Positions 8,344 to 17,523 of a stretch of 64,000 bases of DNA are shown here, one piece after another (position 1 is the first letter of the stretch; every line of letters begins with the position of its first letter). The stretch is from assembly GCA_964242115.1 (NCBI GenBank), contig CAXSZX010000002.1, forward strand, positions 1-64,000, in the 5' to 3' direction. The DNA is from BOG-908 sp964242115 (GTDB taxonomy: Bacteria > Pseudomonadota > Alphaproteobacteria > Acetobacterales > Acetobacteraceae). The notes beneath the pieces were generated by a model. It had not been told where the DNA came from, ran no database searches, and saw nothing but the letters and a program-made list of their open reading frames with translations. The translations under genes and the position numbers were made by a program.

Positions 8344-10254
8344 CTACTTCGCGGCCGCCTTCTTCGCGGACGTAACCGGTGTCCAGCCGGTGGCAGCCGG
8401 CGGCACGTAGCTGAAGGTCGCCGGCCCGCCGATCATCATGTTGGTTGGGAGGGTGTTCAGCGTAGTACCGTCGAACTGCACGCTTTGGACGTGCAGGTTC
8501 CGGTCCGAACCTGGTGCGACGTAGAGGTCGTTGAGGTAGTTCACCACGACGCTGTGCGCCACCGTCGCACCGCCCCAATTGCCTTGCAGCGTTAACGTCT
8601 GGGGCGTGCCCGCGCTGTTTGCCGCAGTTACCGTTTGGGTTTGCACCGGCACGCCGTCCACGTTGATCTGCGCCACCGCGTCGCCCTGATAAGCGTCCTC
8701 GGTCATCGCCACGGTCAGCGTGTCGGCTTGCTGCACCGGCGTTTGCAACTGCACCGCACCGGGGCTCGCCACGATGGCCGCGCTGTTCGGCACCACGACG
8801 CCGTCGTAGCTGAGACTGTCGATCGAAAGCGACGTGGGGCTGCCGGTAGTGCCGGCAGCGGGCGTGTTGACCACGCTCACTTCCACCGTATGCGACGTCG
8901 GCCCGAAGTTGCCGGCCAGCTTGACCACCTGGCTCTGGCCGTAGCTACGCAGCGCGGGTGCTGCGATCCGTGAGACGAGCAGCTTGCCATCGACGTAGAT
9001 GCTGTAATGGGCGTTCTGGCTGACCGGCAACTGGCTGATGCCGAAGACGAAGGTGTCCGGACCGGTTCCGTAACTGACCGGTGCGGTGGCCGCGTCCCAG
9101 AAGTTGAAGCTCTGCGGCCCGTCGCCGAGCAGCGCCAGGTTGACGTTGGTGATCGGCGTCCCGTTGACGCTGGCGCCGGTGACGTAGAGGTTGCGGTCGC
9201 CGAGAGGGCCGTTCGCGTCGTTGAGGAAGTTGACGGTCACGGTGTGCTTCAGCGTGCGGAACCGGCCATGCACCGTGAAGGCCTGGGTTTGGCCTTGCGA
9301 ATGGTTGCCGGTCGTCGTCTGCGTGCCGCCGATCTGTGTGCCATCGACGGTGACGGTGAACTGGGCGTCACCCTGGTAGGCATCTTCGGACATCTGCAGG
9401 ATCAGCGTGTCCGGGCCGGCGCCGATGGCTTTCGGCGTGGCTGGCGTGGGCGGCACCAGCACCGGGGTGGTGTTGGCGCCGTCCGGCGAGGAGATCGGCT
9501 GCTGAGCGACCGCCGGCATCGCCGGGTCGTTCGAGAAGGCGCGGATGTAATCGATGCTGTAGCTGGACGACGCGCCGGTCAGCGGAACGCCGGGCCAGCT
9601 GCCTTGGCCGCCCACCGCCAGGTTGGCAATCATGTACATGTCGAGCCCGACCAGGCCAGCCGGCTCGGGCTGCGGGTCGCCCACCATCGAGCCGTCGAAA
9701 ACGTACTGTATGGTGCCGTTCTGCCAGAGGAAGCCGTAGGTGTGGTAGCCTTGAAATACGTTCACGCCGGTGTTGGTGAATCCGCCGGTGCTGACCGTGG
9801 GCGTGCTGGTGTGCGTCCAGTAGTCCGTATCCGTACCGCTGTTGTTGGGTTGCTCGAGGATGTCGATCTCCGGATAGTAGGTGTTCGGCAACAGCCAGAA
9901 GGCCGGCCAAAACCCCTGCCCCGCCGGCATCGCCGCGCGGATCTCGAAATATCCTCTGCTCTGCTGAAAGATCCCGTACGTTTCAACCATGCCGGACGTG
10001 TAAGGCACGTTGCCGGACGCCACCGGAGTGGCGTTGAACGTCAGCGTGCCGTTGTTGAAGACGTAAGGCTGCGCCGGGTTCGTAACGTCGTATGGGACGT
10101 AGTTTTCGGCTTCGAGGTTGCCGTACAGGCGAGTGTCGCCGTTCTGGAACGTGTTGATAAACTGCGACATGTCCGGCTGTGACGTCATCTCCGCATCGAA
10201 CGTCAGGTGATAGCCGAGCAGTGACAGCGTCGTGAGAACGGCGAAGGGAACCAT
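8344..10254 (-). CDS. Secreted GH16 beta-glucanase with repeated C-terminal carbohydrate-binding modules
   Basis: 636 residues. A short hydrophobic N-terminus (VPFAVLTTLSLLGYHLTF) is a likely signal or anchor, although it lacks the usual basic residues, so the true start could differ. The first ~260 residues are glycoside hydrolase family 16: GIFQQSRGYFEIRAAMPAG, the catalytic EIDILEQ near residue 130 (nucleophile and acid/base Glu), and a YGFLWQNGTIQYVFDG strand. After a Pro/Thr linker there are three related ~100-residue modules. Two of them start DTLxxxMxEDAYQGDA, with x-VDG and NDLY/DRNLYV repeats, resembling Ca-dependent xylan-binding CBM36/CBM60-type modules. It probably cleaves beta-1,3/1,4-glucans outside the cell. 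The end AKKAAAK is basic. Confidence 0.9.
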   Translation of the reverse strand: MVPFAVLTTLSLLGYHLTFDAEMTSQPDMSQFINTFQNGDTRLYGNLEAENYVPYDVTNPAQPYVFNNGTLTFNATPVASGNVPYTSGMVETYGIFQQSRGYFEIRAAMPAGQGFWPAFWLLPNTYYPEIDILEQPNNSGTDTDYWTHTSTPTVSTGGFTNTGVNVFQGYHTYGFLWQNGTIQYVFDGSMVGDPQPEPAGLVGLDMYMIANLAVGGQGSWPGVPLTGASSSYSIDYIRAFSNDPAMPAVAQQPISSPDGANTTPVLVPPTPATPKAIGAGPDTLILQMSEDAYQGDAQFTVTVDGTQIGGTQTTTGNHSQGQTQAFTVHGRFRTLKHTVTVNFLNDANGPLGDRNLYVTGASVNGTPITNVNLALLGDGPQSFNFWDAATAPVSYGTGPDTFVFGISQLPVSQNAHYSIYVDGKLLVSRIAAPALRSYGQSQVVKLAGNFGPTSHTVEVSVVNTPAAGTTGSPTSLSIDSLSYDGVVVPNSAAIVASPGAVQLQTPVQQADTLTVAMTEDAYQGDAVAQINVDGVPVQTQTVTAANSAGTPQTLTLQGNWGGATVAHSVVVNYLNDLYVAPGSDRNLHVQSVQFDGTTLNTLPTNMMIGGPATFSYVPPAATGWTPVTSAKKAAAK

Positions 10255-10656
10255 GAAGTGTGGCCAGTCTGCTGGAGGTGAACGTCACGGCATCCGGTGC
10301 CGCTGCGATATTGATACGCAACAGGAGTATCGTCGGGTGCAGCCAATACCGCGGTCGGCAGCGCTTCTACCAACAACAACGTATCACGTGTGCGAGAGTA
10401 TGCCAGAGTGGACAAGCGTCCGGCTGCAAACCGAAACTCTTTGACACATACACGGCTTCGTGAATCTCAGGCCCTCCGCTTGTGCTCTGACGGTGACCAA
10501 TTGGACGAGTTGACAGCAGGGTGGTTGAGTCCTGCGAAGTTCGAACGAGTTTGCAACCTACGGCTGCACTGAGGCGCTGTCTCGAACCTCGAGGCGGCAT
10601 GCTGGTGTGTCTAGGTTGCAAGCCGAAGCCTATTCTTTTTTCTCAGGAGCGCGCGT
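10255..10656. other. 402-base gap without a recognised gene
   Basis: Divergent gap between the GH16 gene and the SDR gene. It carries no element copy. Two similar stretches, GGCTGCAAACCGAA (near 10422) and GGTTGCAAGCCGAA (near 10615), are weak direct repeats. AGGAG at 10645-10649 serves the SDR start. No convincing RNA or ORF was seen. Confidence 0.5.
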
Positions 10657-11511
10657 TTGCCGTCCATCTCTCAAGACAGCGTATGGTTCATCACCGGTTG
10701 TTCTACCGGGTTCGGTCGCGAGATCGCAGGCGTCATCCTCGAACGCGGCGGCCGCGCGGTGGTCACCGCACGTGATGCCGGTCGCGTCCAGGACATTGCC
10801 GACCGGCATGCGGAACGCGCGCTCGCCGTGTCGCTTGACGTGACGAAGCCGGACCAGGTGGCCCACGCCGTCCGCGCAGCGGAAGAAAAGTTCGGCGCCA
10901 TCGACGTGCTCGTGAACAACGCCGGCTACGGCTACATGGCGGCCATCGAAGAGGGTGAGGACGACGAGATACGCGCCCAGTTCGAAGCCAACGTGTTCGG
11001 CTTGATCGCCATGATCCGCGCGGTATTGCCGGGCATGCGCGCCCGCCGTCGCGGCCACATCGTCAACCTCTCCTCGCAGGGCGGCCTCGTGGGCTTTCCC
11101 GGCGTCGGCTACTACAACGCCAGTAAGTTCGCTGTCGAAGGTTTGTCCGAGGCGCTGGCCGGTGAGATTCGGCCGCTCGGCCTCGGTGTCACCATCGTGG
11201 AGCCGGGACCCTTCCGCACCGATTGGGCCGGCCGTTCCCTGCGCATGCCCAAGACGGACATCGATGCCTATGCCGAAACTGCCGGTGCCCGCCGGCGCAC
11301 CATCAACGGCTACTCCGGCAAGCAGCCGGGTGATCCGGTGCGCGCCGCCCAGGCAATCGTGACGGCGGTGGAAAGCGAGACGCCGCCACTGCACCTGTTG
11401 CTGGGCAAGCAGGCGCTCGACGTGGTGCGCGGCAAGCTCGCGGCGATGGGCAAGGAGTTCGATACTTGGGAGAGCACGAGCCTGGGGGCGGATTACCCGG
11501 AAGGAATGTAA
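10657..11511 (+). CDS. Short-chain dehydrogenase/reductase (SDR)
   Basis: 284 residues. TGCSTGFGRE at residues 13-22 is the classical SDR cofactor motif, NNAGYG near 88 the structural motif, and LSSQGGLVGFPGVGYYNASK supplies the Ser-Tyr-Lys catalytic residues (YxxxK near 152-156). ARD after strand 2 suggests NADP preference, which is inference. The substrate is unknown; the closest annotation class is oxidoreductases of the 17-beta-HSD-like group. The start codon is TTG 10657, well supported by AGGAG 7 bases upstream. An element copy begins directly after the TAA. Confidence 0.9.
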   Translation: MPSISQDSVWFITGCSTGFGREIAGVILERGGRAVVTARDAGRVQDIADRHAERALAVSLDVTKPDQVAHAVRAAEEKFGAIDVLVNNAGYGYMAAIEEGEDDEIRAQFEANVFGLIAMIRAVLPGMRARRRGHIVNLSSQGGLVGFPGVGYYNASKFAVEGLSEALAGEIRPLGLGVTIVEPGPFRTDWAGRSLRMPKTDIDAYAETAGARRRTINGYSGKQPGDPVRAAQAIVTAVESETPPLHLLLGKQALDVVRGKLAAMGKEFDTWESTSLGADYPEGM

Positions 11512-11512
11512 G

Positions 11513-11632
11513 GCAAGCGGTTCTTTTTTGAAAAAAACCAAAAACGTTTGGTCTCTGGGTTACACGTCCGCGGGGAAGTCCGCGGCAACCGAGCCGAAAA
11601 TTTTTTGCTTTTTTTCACAAAAAAGAAGGCCT
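11513..11632 (-). repeat. AT-rich palindromic intergenic element, copy 4
   Basis: Starts 2 bases after the SDR stop (TAAGGCAAGCGGTTC). Left arm G-type, right arm C-type (TTGCTT...AAAGAAGGCC). The core is diverged (CCGCGGCAACCG) near the right arm. Confidence 0.85.
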
Positions 11633-11665
11633 TCCTTGTGTCCTCTCTTCACCTATACCCGACGC

Positions 11666-12316
11666 ATGCGCCTCCCCATTCTAGCCGTCTGCCTGCTCGC
11701 CACCCCCGCGCTGGCCCAGGTCAGCACGAACTCCAACGCGCTCGACAAGCTGCCCCCCGCGCCCGCGGCGCCTGCCAATGCTCCAGCTGCGCAGCCGCGC
11801 CACCATCCGACACGGCGCCCGCCGGCCGCCAAACCAGCAGCCAAAAAGCTGACCGCGATCGGCATGCCGGCGCTGCCGCCGGCACACCCGGTGATCGTGC
11901 CGCCGCCCATCGTCATGCCGGCCCATCCGCCGCCGCCGCCGCCGCCGGTTCCCATGCGCGCGGACGCAACCGGGGCAGCTTCCGCCATCACCGGCGGCAC
12001 CCGGATCACCTTCGGCCCAGGTACGTCGGACCTGAACCCGGCCACCGTCGAGGCCATCCGCGGCGTCGCCGCCAAGGCGCTGGCCAGCCCGGCCGAGACC
12101 GTCTCCATCACTGCTTGGGCGCCAGGGCCGGCGGACGACCCGTCCACCGCGCGACGCTTGTCGCTGGATCGGGCATTGGCGGCGCGCGCGGTGATGATTC
12201 AGGCGGGGTTGCTGTCGGATCGTATCCGGGCTGTGGCGGAGGGGACGACTGGAATCAGTGCCGAGTCGCCGGATCGGGCTGATATCGTCTTGGGCGTCGC
12301 TGGGGAGAAAAAGTGA
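11666..12316 (+). CDS. Periplasmic proline-rich protein with OmpA/MotB-like C-terminal domain
   Basis: 216 residues. MRLPILAVCLLATPALA is a clean signal peptide, cleaved before QVST. A Pro/Ala-rich spacer follows (runs of PPPPPPP near 94-100). The C-terminal ~100 residues, TRITFGPGTSDLNPATVEAIRGVA, then ARRLSLDRALAARAVMIQAGLLSDRIRAVAEG, resemble the peptidoglycan-binding OmpA-like fold (F..G...L, R..LS..RA..V...L). The canonical NxxLSxxRAxxV Asn is replaced, so binding is likely but unproven. The start is ATG 11666; upstream in-frame codons derive from the repeat element. Confidence 0.8.
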   Translation: MRLPILAVCLLATPALAQVSTNSNALDKLPPAPAAPANAPAAQPRHHPTRRPPAAKPAAKKLTAIGMPALPPAHPVIVPPPIVMPAHPPPPPPPVPMRADATGAASAITGGTRITFGPGTSDLNPATVEAIRGVAAKALASPAETVSITAWAPGPADDPSTARRLSLDRALAARAVMIQAGLLSDRIRAVAEGTTGISAESPDRADIVLGVAGEKK

Positions 12317-12317
12317 A

Positions 12318-12440
12318 GGCGTTCTTTTTAGAGATAAAGAAGCAAGAAGCTTTTGAAGCGGCTGTCGCGGCTGGCTGACACCACACGCTTCGACCCGGCG
12401 CACCCACCGCAGACAAACGTTTTTGCCTCTTTTTCAGTGT
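12318..12440 (+). repeat. AT-rich palindromic intergenic element, copy 5 (degenerate)
   Basis: Both arms have decayed (GGCGTTCTTTTTAGAGATAA; GACAAACGTTTTTGCCTC). The core GCTGTCGCGG is intact beside the left arm, followed by GGCTGACACCACACGCTTCG, a core variant shared with copies 6, 17 and 21. Confidence 0.8.
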
Positions 12441-12655
12441 CCGTTCAAAGTCCGGCTTGGTGAAGTAGCTGGCCCGGTTCTTCGAGCACTGAAGCGAATT
12501 ACCTCGGCGGCGGCATTGGTCTGAGCCGCCATGGCGATCCTCCACGTCCATAAGCACCGGAGCGCGTGCGATTAGCACGCTATCGCCTGACACAACCACG
12601 TCAGATGGCCGCCAAGCGACGTTCCAACGAATACTCAAAGAGGAACCGCTTACTT

Positions 12656-13873
12656 TCACCCGATCCGATCCAGCCTGCGCAGCCCAGGAAACAACCCCAT
12701 CCAGACCGCCGCCACCGCGAGCGTGCCAACCCCGCCAACCACGACGGCAGGCACGGCGCCGATCAGCGCAGCCAGGCTTCCACTCTCGAACTCACCAAGC
12801 TGGTTCGACGAGCCGATGAACAACAGGTTCACCGCCGCCACCCGGCCGCGCATCTCGTCGGGCGTGCGCATCTGCACCAGCGTGGACCGGATCACCACGC
12901 TGACCACGTCCGCCCCGCCAAGCAGCGCCAGGCTAGCTACCGACAGCGGCAACGAGGTGGACAGCCCAAACATGACGGTGGCGATGCCGAACACCGCGAC
13001 GGCCGAGAACATCGCCGGCCCGAGTCGCCGCTGCAACGGCCAGCGCGACAGACCGACCGAGACCAGAAGAGCGCCTGCACCTGGTGCAGCCCGCAACAAG
13101 CCCAGCCCAAGCGGGCCGGCATGCAAAACCCGCGCGGCAAACACCGGCAACAGGGCGGTCGCTCCCCCCAGCAACACCGCGAACAGGTCGAGCGAGATGG
13201 CGCCCAGGACATCCGGTCGGCGCATGACGAACCCTACGCCGTCGAAGAACGAGGCCAGTGTGGGCGGCGGCTGCGCGGCCGGACGTACCCGGGCTGGCAG
13301 CCGGACGCTGCAACAGGCGGCGACGGTGAAGACTGCGGCACACGCCGCATACGCAAACCCCGATCCGGCGCCGTAGAGCAGCCCGCCGATCGAGGGGCCG
13401 GCGATGCCCGCACACTGGAACACCGAGGACGACAAGGCAGCCGCGCGCGGGTAGGCGGCTTGCGGCACCAGGCTGGGAAGCAGCGCTTGCAGGCTGGGCG
13501 CTTCGAATGCGCGCGCGGTGCCGGTGCACGCAGCCAGCGCGTAGAGCATCGCCGGTGTGGGCGCGCTGAGCAGCGAGATGACCGCCAGGCTGAGCGCGGC
13601 TGCTGCTTCGGCCGCCTGGCAGATGGCAGCGATGCGGCGCCGGTCGGTGCGGTCCACCACGGTGCCGGCCACGAAGACGAGCGCCAGGAAGGGCGCGAAC
13701 TGCGCCAACCCGACGAGCCCGAGCGACCATGCGCTGTGCGTCAACGCGTACATCTGCCAGCCAAGGATGACCGCCTGCATCTGGTAGCCGAGCGCCGAGA
13801 AACTGCGCGCGCCCAGCAAGGCGGGTAAGCCCGGAATACTCAACAAACGTGGTGAAGGTGGGACGTCGACCAT
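12656..13873 (-). CDS. MFS transporter (EntS-like, MFS_3 type)
   Basis: 405 residues with about 12 hydrophobic segments, an inner-membrane major facilitator. MFS signatures include GTVVDRTDRRRIAA in the loop between helices 2 and 3 and MRTPDEMRGRVAAVNLLFIGSSNQLGEFESG, typical of the enterobactin-exporter-like (MFS_3) branch. Substrate unknown; these proteins commonly export drugs or siderophores. The start MVDVPPSP at 13873 is chosen because upstream in-frame sequence runs into the repeat element; a second Met at 13909 is possible. Convergent with the OmpA-like gene. Confidence 0.88.
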   Translation of the reverse strand: MVDVPPSPRLLSIPGLPALLGARSFSALGYQMQAVILGWQMYALTHSAWSLGLVGLAQFAPFLALVFVAGTVVDRTDRRRIAAICQAAEAAAALSLAVISLLSAPTPAMLYALAACTGTARAFEAPSLQALLPSLVPQAAYPRAAALSSSVFQCAGIAGPSIGGLLYGAGSGFAYAACAAVFTVAACCSVRLPARVRPAAQPPPTLASFFDGVGFVMRRPDVLGAISLDLFAVLLGGATALLPVFAARVLHAGPLGLGLLRAAPGAGALLVSVGLSRWPLQRRLGPAMFSAVAVFGIATVMFGLSTSLPLSVASLALLGGADVVSVVIRSTLVQMRTPDEMRGRVAAVNLLFIGSSNQLGEFESGSLAALIGAVPAVVVGGVGTLAVAAVWMGLFPGLRRLDRIG

Positions 13874-13951
13874 GTCCGCTGAATAACGATGCTGTCGTTG
13901 TGCGGCCATACCGCATGGCACAGGGCAGGTCTGGCTACGTTGGCTGGCAGA

Positions 13952-14076
13952 AGGAAGCGTCTTTTTTTCATGAAAAGAAGCCAGAAGCTTTTTCACGGCT
14001 GTCGCGGAGAGCTGAGACACCACGCCGATCTACAAAAATGAAGGTTTTGGCGATTTTTCAAAAAAGCACTGTCTGC
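13952..14076 (+). repeat. AT-rich palindromic intergenic element, copy 6
   Basis: Arms partly diverged (GCGTCTTTTTTTCATGAAAAG; GATTTTTCAAAAAAGCACTG). The core GGCTGTCGCGGAGAGCTGAG is next to the left arm. It lies in the divergent gap between the MFS and DUF6894 genes. Confidence 0.85.
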
Positions 14077-14207
14077 CGTGCTTTTGCTGCTTTCTGCAGG
14101 ACGCGGACCCAGATGGCCCGCAGTCGCGGTAGGCAGTAAACAGAAACTTGAACTCCGGTTGGAGAGAGCTCCGTTTAGATAATCCTGCGTAAAGTGGGAG
14201 TCTCGAA

Positions 14208-14459
14208 ATGCCACTCTATTTTTTCGACTTCCAAGACCGTGCTGGCGTAGTGCGCGACGATGAGGGAACCGAGCTGGCCACCGACGCAGCCGCCCGGTGC
14301 GAGGCCGTGGAAACGCTGTATCAGCTCGCGAAGGGAAAACTCGTCGATGATGAAGGACAGAGCTTCATCGTCCGGGTACGTGACTTGTTTGGCAGTGCGG
14401 TCTATCTCGGGCAGTTGACATTTAAAGGTGAGTGGGCGCGCCCCGCGCAGGATGGTTGA
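14208..14459 (+). CDS. Small DUF6894-family protein
   Basis: 83 residues. MPLYFFDFQDRAGVVRDDEGTELAT followed by AARCEAVETLYQLAKGKLVDDEGQSF and IVRVRD matches the short alphaproteobacterial DUF6894 family (start xxxYFFDxxD, D..G.E), whose function is unknown. GGGAG ends about 8 bases before the ATG. The last 15 residues are not family-like. It stands alone: an element copy lies upstream and a doubtful ORF downstream. Soluble, with no signal or membrane segment. Confidence 0.8.
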   Translation: MPLYFFDFQDRAGVVRDDEGTELATDAAARCEAVETLYQLAKGKLVDDEGQSFIVRVRDLFGSAVYLGQLTFKGEWARPAQDG

Positions 14460-14524
14460 GTGAGCGACAACGCTCGAATTGAACGAAGCCCGGCTTCGCA
14501 CGGGCATATCGAAGGCACATAGAT

Positions 14525-14791
14525 TCAACAGGCCGGCATGATCGCCTTGATCACTTTGCAGAAGCACACTGACTTGCAAGCGGACCGGTCATACGGTCTG
14601 TGCCTGATGAACCAGCAGTTCCGCCTCTCGCTCTCAATACCCTGACGATAGCGTTGAGAGGCCATGACCGCGTTCTTGGACTGCTCGACGACCTCGGTCA
14701 CCTGTGCGCGGCAGCGTTGCGAATCTTCTCTCAGTTCCCGGCTTCTTGCGACGGCTGTTTGTGTGTCGGGTGCGGATGCGTATGTTTTCAT
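14525..14791 (-). CDS. Doubtful small hypothetical protein
   Basis: Reads 88 residues from ATG 14791. The middle, TQTAVARSRELREDSQRCRAQVTEVVEQSKN, is heptad-like and recalls short coiled-coil proteins seen beside DUF6894 genes in related bacteria. The C-terminal part (CWFIRHRPYDRSACKSVCFC) is Cys-rich and unconvincing. A longer in-frame start exists at 14881. It may be a decayed gene. Confidence 0.35.
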   Translation of the reverse strand: MKTYASAPDTQTAVARSRELREDSQRCRAQVTEVVEQSKNAVMASQRYRQGIESERRNCWFIRHRPYDRSACKSVCFCKVIKAIMPAC

Positions 14792-14881
14792 CTCGGCTTT
14801 CAGCGATCGAACAGGCTGAAAGTTCGCAAAGATTTGAAACACTTCTCGCAATCGCACAACCAGCAGGCGATTTGCATGCAA

Positions 14882-15468
14882 TCAGAAGAGCCGGGTAGAC
14901 GCGTCTGACCCCTCGGTGGCGTTCCTGTTCGCCCTGCTGCTCATCGCGCGGCTATCGGGTGGTCGCCGTTTGGAAGGCCAATGCCTGTCTGTCATCCGTC
15001 GGCGTCAGCCGGCCTAAGAAGTAGATGGACAGGCTGGCTTGCTGCTCCGGCTAGTTCACGAGCGCGACATCGTGCCGAACAAGCGCGTCAGCAGGTTGAG
15101 CCAGAAATTGTGCAACAGAGGCCGCGAAGCGTGGGCGATCGTCCAGGTCCGCCGTCACAGGAGGTCCTGATGGCCCTAGCAGCAACGATGAGGCGCACAC
15201 GGACGCCGCCCGGAAAAGTGCTGGTCGTCCAGGCGATGCGGGGCACCCGCCCGACCCGACGCAGACGCAGCGCTAGCCTGGGCTTGAGCACGACCGCGGC
15301 TGCTCGGGCAAGGTGACAGACGAATGCTACCTTCCCGGCCGCCTAATGGCGTAGCGCGCCGAACTCGGCCAGGTCGAGGTTGCCTGAGACGCCTTTCCGA
15401 GCGCGCGACGCCGCAGGAAGCTGCGCCAACCGAGGATCAATTCCAGGTCGAAGGAGCCGAAGAACGCA
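14882..15468. other. ~590-base gap without a recognised gene
   Basis: Gap before the FkbM-type gene. ORFs on either strand lack family motifs and have atypical composition. No element copy, tRNA or clear terminator was seen. A short hydrophobic frame (near 14910-14970) is not supported as a gene. Confidence 0.4.
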
Positions 15469-16323
15469 ATGACCGAATCCAGCACGACGGGAGACGAGCT
15501 CGCCGAGCCAGCGATGGAGGCTGACGCCCTCCGCCACGCGCAGGCTGTAGCCTACCAGCAGGAGGACTTCCTTGCCTGCTTTGCCGCAGGAGAGCGCTTG
15601 GCGATCGCCGATCCGGCTTACGGTCAGTCCTATGCTCACTTCATGCACACGGTGCTGCACACACTGGCGCGGACGGTAACGGACGTTCGTTTCCTTCAGG
15701 TTGGCGGGATGGACGGCAAACGGTTCGACCCGGTGTACGCGTTCGTGAAGCACTACCGCTGGTCCGGCGTGATCCTCGAGCCGCTGCCCGACCTGTTCGC
15801 TGCCTTGACAGCCAACTACGCGGACGCGCCGCAGGTGATGCTGGTGAACGCTGCGCTGATGCAAACCGACGGCACGCGCGAGATGACGCGCGTGAGCCGC
15901 GCAGCCTCCAGCTCGGGCAAGGTTCCGGACTGGGCCGAGGGCCTGGGGTCGTTCCATCCGGAACGCAACGCGCTGGGCGGCGTGGGGGTAGACGCAGACC
16001 TGCACATGGCGCTGATGCAACACTCCGTGCGCGAAGCGGTGTCGTGCCTGACGCTGGCCTCGGTGGCGGAGCGGTGCGGGCTCAAGCGGATAGACCTGCT
16101 GCAGGTGGACGCGGAAGGATGCGAGTTGAACGTGTTGCGGCAGGTTTTGGGCGAGGGTTACGCGCCGCGAGTCGTGCAGCTCGAGCATTGGGCCCTGCCC
16201 ACCGGCGAACGTGATACGGTCGAAGCCATGTTGCGAGATGCGGGCTATCGTCTGCGTGTTGGCGAAGCGGATCTGCTCGCCATCGACGGTGTTTGGTCAG
16301 CGCAGGTGCAGGGCGGCGTCTAG
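15469..16323 (+). CDS. FkbM-family SAM-dependent methyltransferase
   Basis: 284 residues. VRFLQVGGMDGKRFDPVYAFV near residue 74 is the SAM-binding first strand and loop; VILEPLPDLFAALTANY is the acidic strand-2 motif. KRIDLLQVDAEGCELNVLRQVL near 205 is the hallmark FkbM segment (IDLLKIDVEGxExxVL). Such enzymes O-methylate sugars or other small surface molecules, so a role in glycan decoration is plausible but not shown. The first ~60 residues are unconserved. No signal peptide, so it is cytosolic. AAGGAG lies 13 bases before the ATG. A diverged element copy follows. Confidence 0.85.
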   Translation: MTESSTTGDELAEPAMEADALRHAQAVAYQQEDFLACFAAGERLAIADPAYGQSYAHFMHTVLHTLARTVTDVRFLQVGGMDGKRFDPVYAFVKHYRWSGVILEPLPDLFAALTANYADAPQVMLVNAALMQTDGTREMTRVSRAASSSGKVPDWAEGLGSFHPERNALGGVGVDADLHMALMQHSVREAVSCLTLASVAERCGLKRIDLLQVDAEGCELNVLRQVLGEGYAPRVVQLEHWALPTGERDTVEAMLRDAGYRLRVGEADLLAIDGVWSAQVQGGV

Positions 16324-16371
16324 GTCGCCAGACGGCGCACCTTGCAGGTTATGAGCGATGGAAGGCGACAG

Positions 16372-16566
16372 GCAAAGTAAGCGGTTCCTTTTTGAAAGAA
16401 AGAACCAAAAACTTTTGTTTCCTCGGGTGCGTGCTGCACAAAAGTCCTCGGCAGCATTAAAAGCGGGCCTTGCTTTTTGTTCCGACCCGAGGCGCCAACA
16501 CTTACGTCATCCGCGTGAAACAACATGCGTCGTCAGCGAGATCCTTTCAAAAAAGAATCGCTTGCC
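16372..16566 (-). repeat. AT-rich palindromic intergenic element, copy 7 (long, diverged)
   Basis: Left arm is near-canonical (TAAGCGGTTCCTTTTTGAAAG). The right arm survives as ATCCTTTCAAAAAAGAATCG at 16541-16560. About 100 extra bases separate them and the core is not recognisable, so orientation is uncertain. Lies between convergent fkbM and lysR. Confidence 0.7.
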
Positions 16567-16623
16567 CATCGCCCGTTCCAATCCCCGAGATCCAAGACGA
16601 GATGAGGCTTACTAGAACCCGTC

Positions 16624-17523
16624 TCAAACATTCCCCGGATCAAGCGCCGCCGCCCGCGCGCGCACGGCCGACGCAATACAATCAAGCACGCCCCGCACAC
16701 GTGGAACATCACGGTTCTCGCGTTGCACGCCGAGCCAGATGTCGGCGGAGGGGACTGGGGCTTTTGTCGCGAGCAGTTTTAGGTCCGGCTCCCCATCGGC
16801 CTTGAAGCGCGGCAGCACTGCGAGTCCGCCGCCGCTGACGGCCGCGCGATGCTGCGTTTCGTAGCTGTCGCTGCGCAGGACCACGTCGCCCCGCCTGCCG
16901 CAGCCGGATAGCCAGGCGGCTTGTGCGGACAGCTCCCGGTCGTCGGCCAGAGTGATGAGCTGGTGTCCCGCGCAACCATCGTCGGTGTCGGGAAATCCGC
17001 ACCTCTCGAGGTATCGGCTGCTCGCGTAAAATCCAAACGCCACCGAGCCCAACCTGCGCGCTACGAGTTCGTCACGCTCGAACGCGCGCAATTGCACCGT
17101 CACGTCCACGTTCTTGGCCGCGGACGTGTCCTCCGGCGCGATCGGATGCAGCTCGATCATGATAGTGGGGGACCGCACGTGCAACTCGGCGAAGCAACAC
17201 GCCAGCAAGTGAGTGGTGACCAGTTGTGAGCCCATGACCCTGACCATGCCTGTTACGTGCGTTGCCTGTCGCTGAACTGTCCGTTGCAACGAGAGCGCCT
17301 CGCTTTCAACGCGCATCGCGTGCGCAAGGATCGCACCGCCGGCAAGCGTGAGGACGAAGCCGTCGGCATTGCGCTGGAACAAGCGAACGCCGATCGATTT
17401 TTCCAGGGATGCCAGCCGGCGTCCAACTGTGGATTGGGTTACGCGCAGGTCTTTCGCCGCCGCGGCAAGCGTACGGTTGCGGGCAGTCGAGAGGAAGTAG
17501 CGGAGGTCGTCCCAGTCCAGCAT
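16624..17523 (-). CDS. LysR-family transcriptional regulator
   Basis: 299 residues. The N-terminal winged helix MLDWDDLRYFLSTARNRTLAAAAKDL followed by RVTQSTVGRRLASLEKSIGVRLFQR is a textbook LysR DNA-binding domain (residues 1-60). The rest is a periplasmic-binding-like effector domain; a coinducer cannot be deduced. The start ATG 17523 begins exactly at the conserved MLDWDDLRYF, and the long upstream reading-frame extension is unconserved. LysR proteins often regulate a divergent neighbour, but the 920 bases upstream hold no recognisable gene. Convergent with the FkbM gene. Confidence 0.93.
   Translation of the reverse strand: MLDWDDLRYFLSTARNRTLAAAAKDLRVTQSTVGRRLASLEKSIGVRLFQRNADGFVLTLAGGAILAHAMRVESEALSLQRTVQRQATHVTGMVRVMGSQLVTTHLLACCFAELHVRSPTIMIELHPIAPEDTSAAKNVDVTVQLRAFERDELVARRLGSVAFGFYASSRYLERCGFPDTDDGCAGHQLITLADDRELSAQAAWLSGCGRRGDVVLRSDSYETQHRAAVSGGGLAVLPRFKADGEPDLKLLATKAPVPSADIWLGVQRENRDVPRVRGVLDCIASAVRARAAALDPGNV

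Noticed and set aside
10380..10470. Possible tRNA-like sequence near 10390-10450
   Set aside because: No acceptor stem or TTC-loop pairing could be built around it.
14981..15316. Possible 111-residue plus-strand gene
   Set aside because: Arg/Thr-rich with no motif, no ribosome-binding site and no plausible neighbours; kept only as an empty gap.
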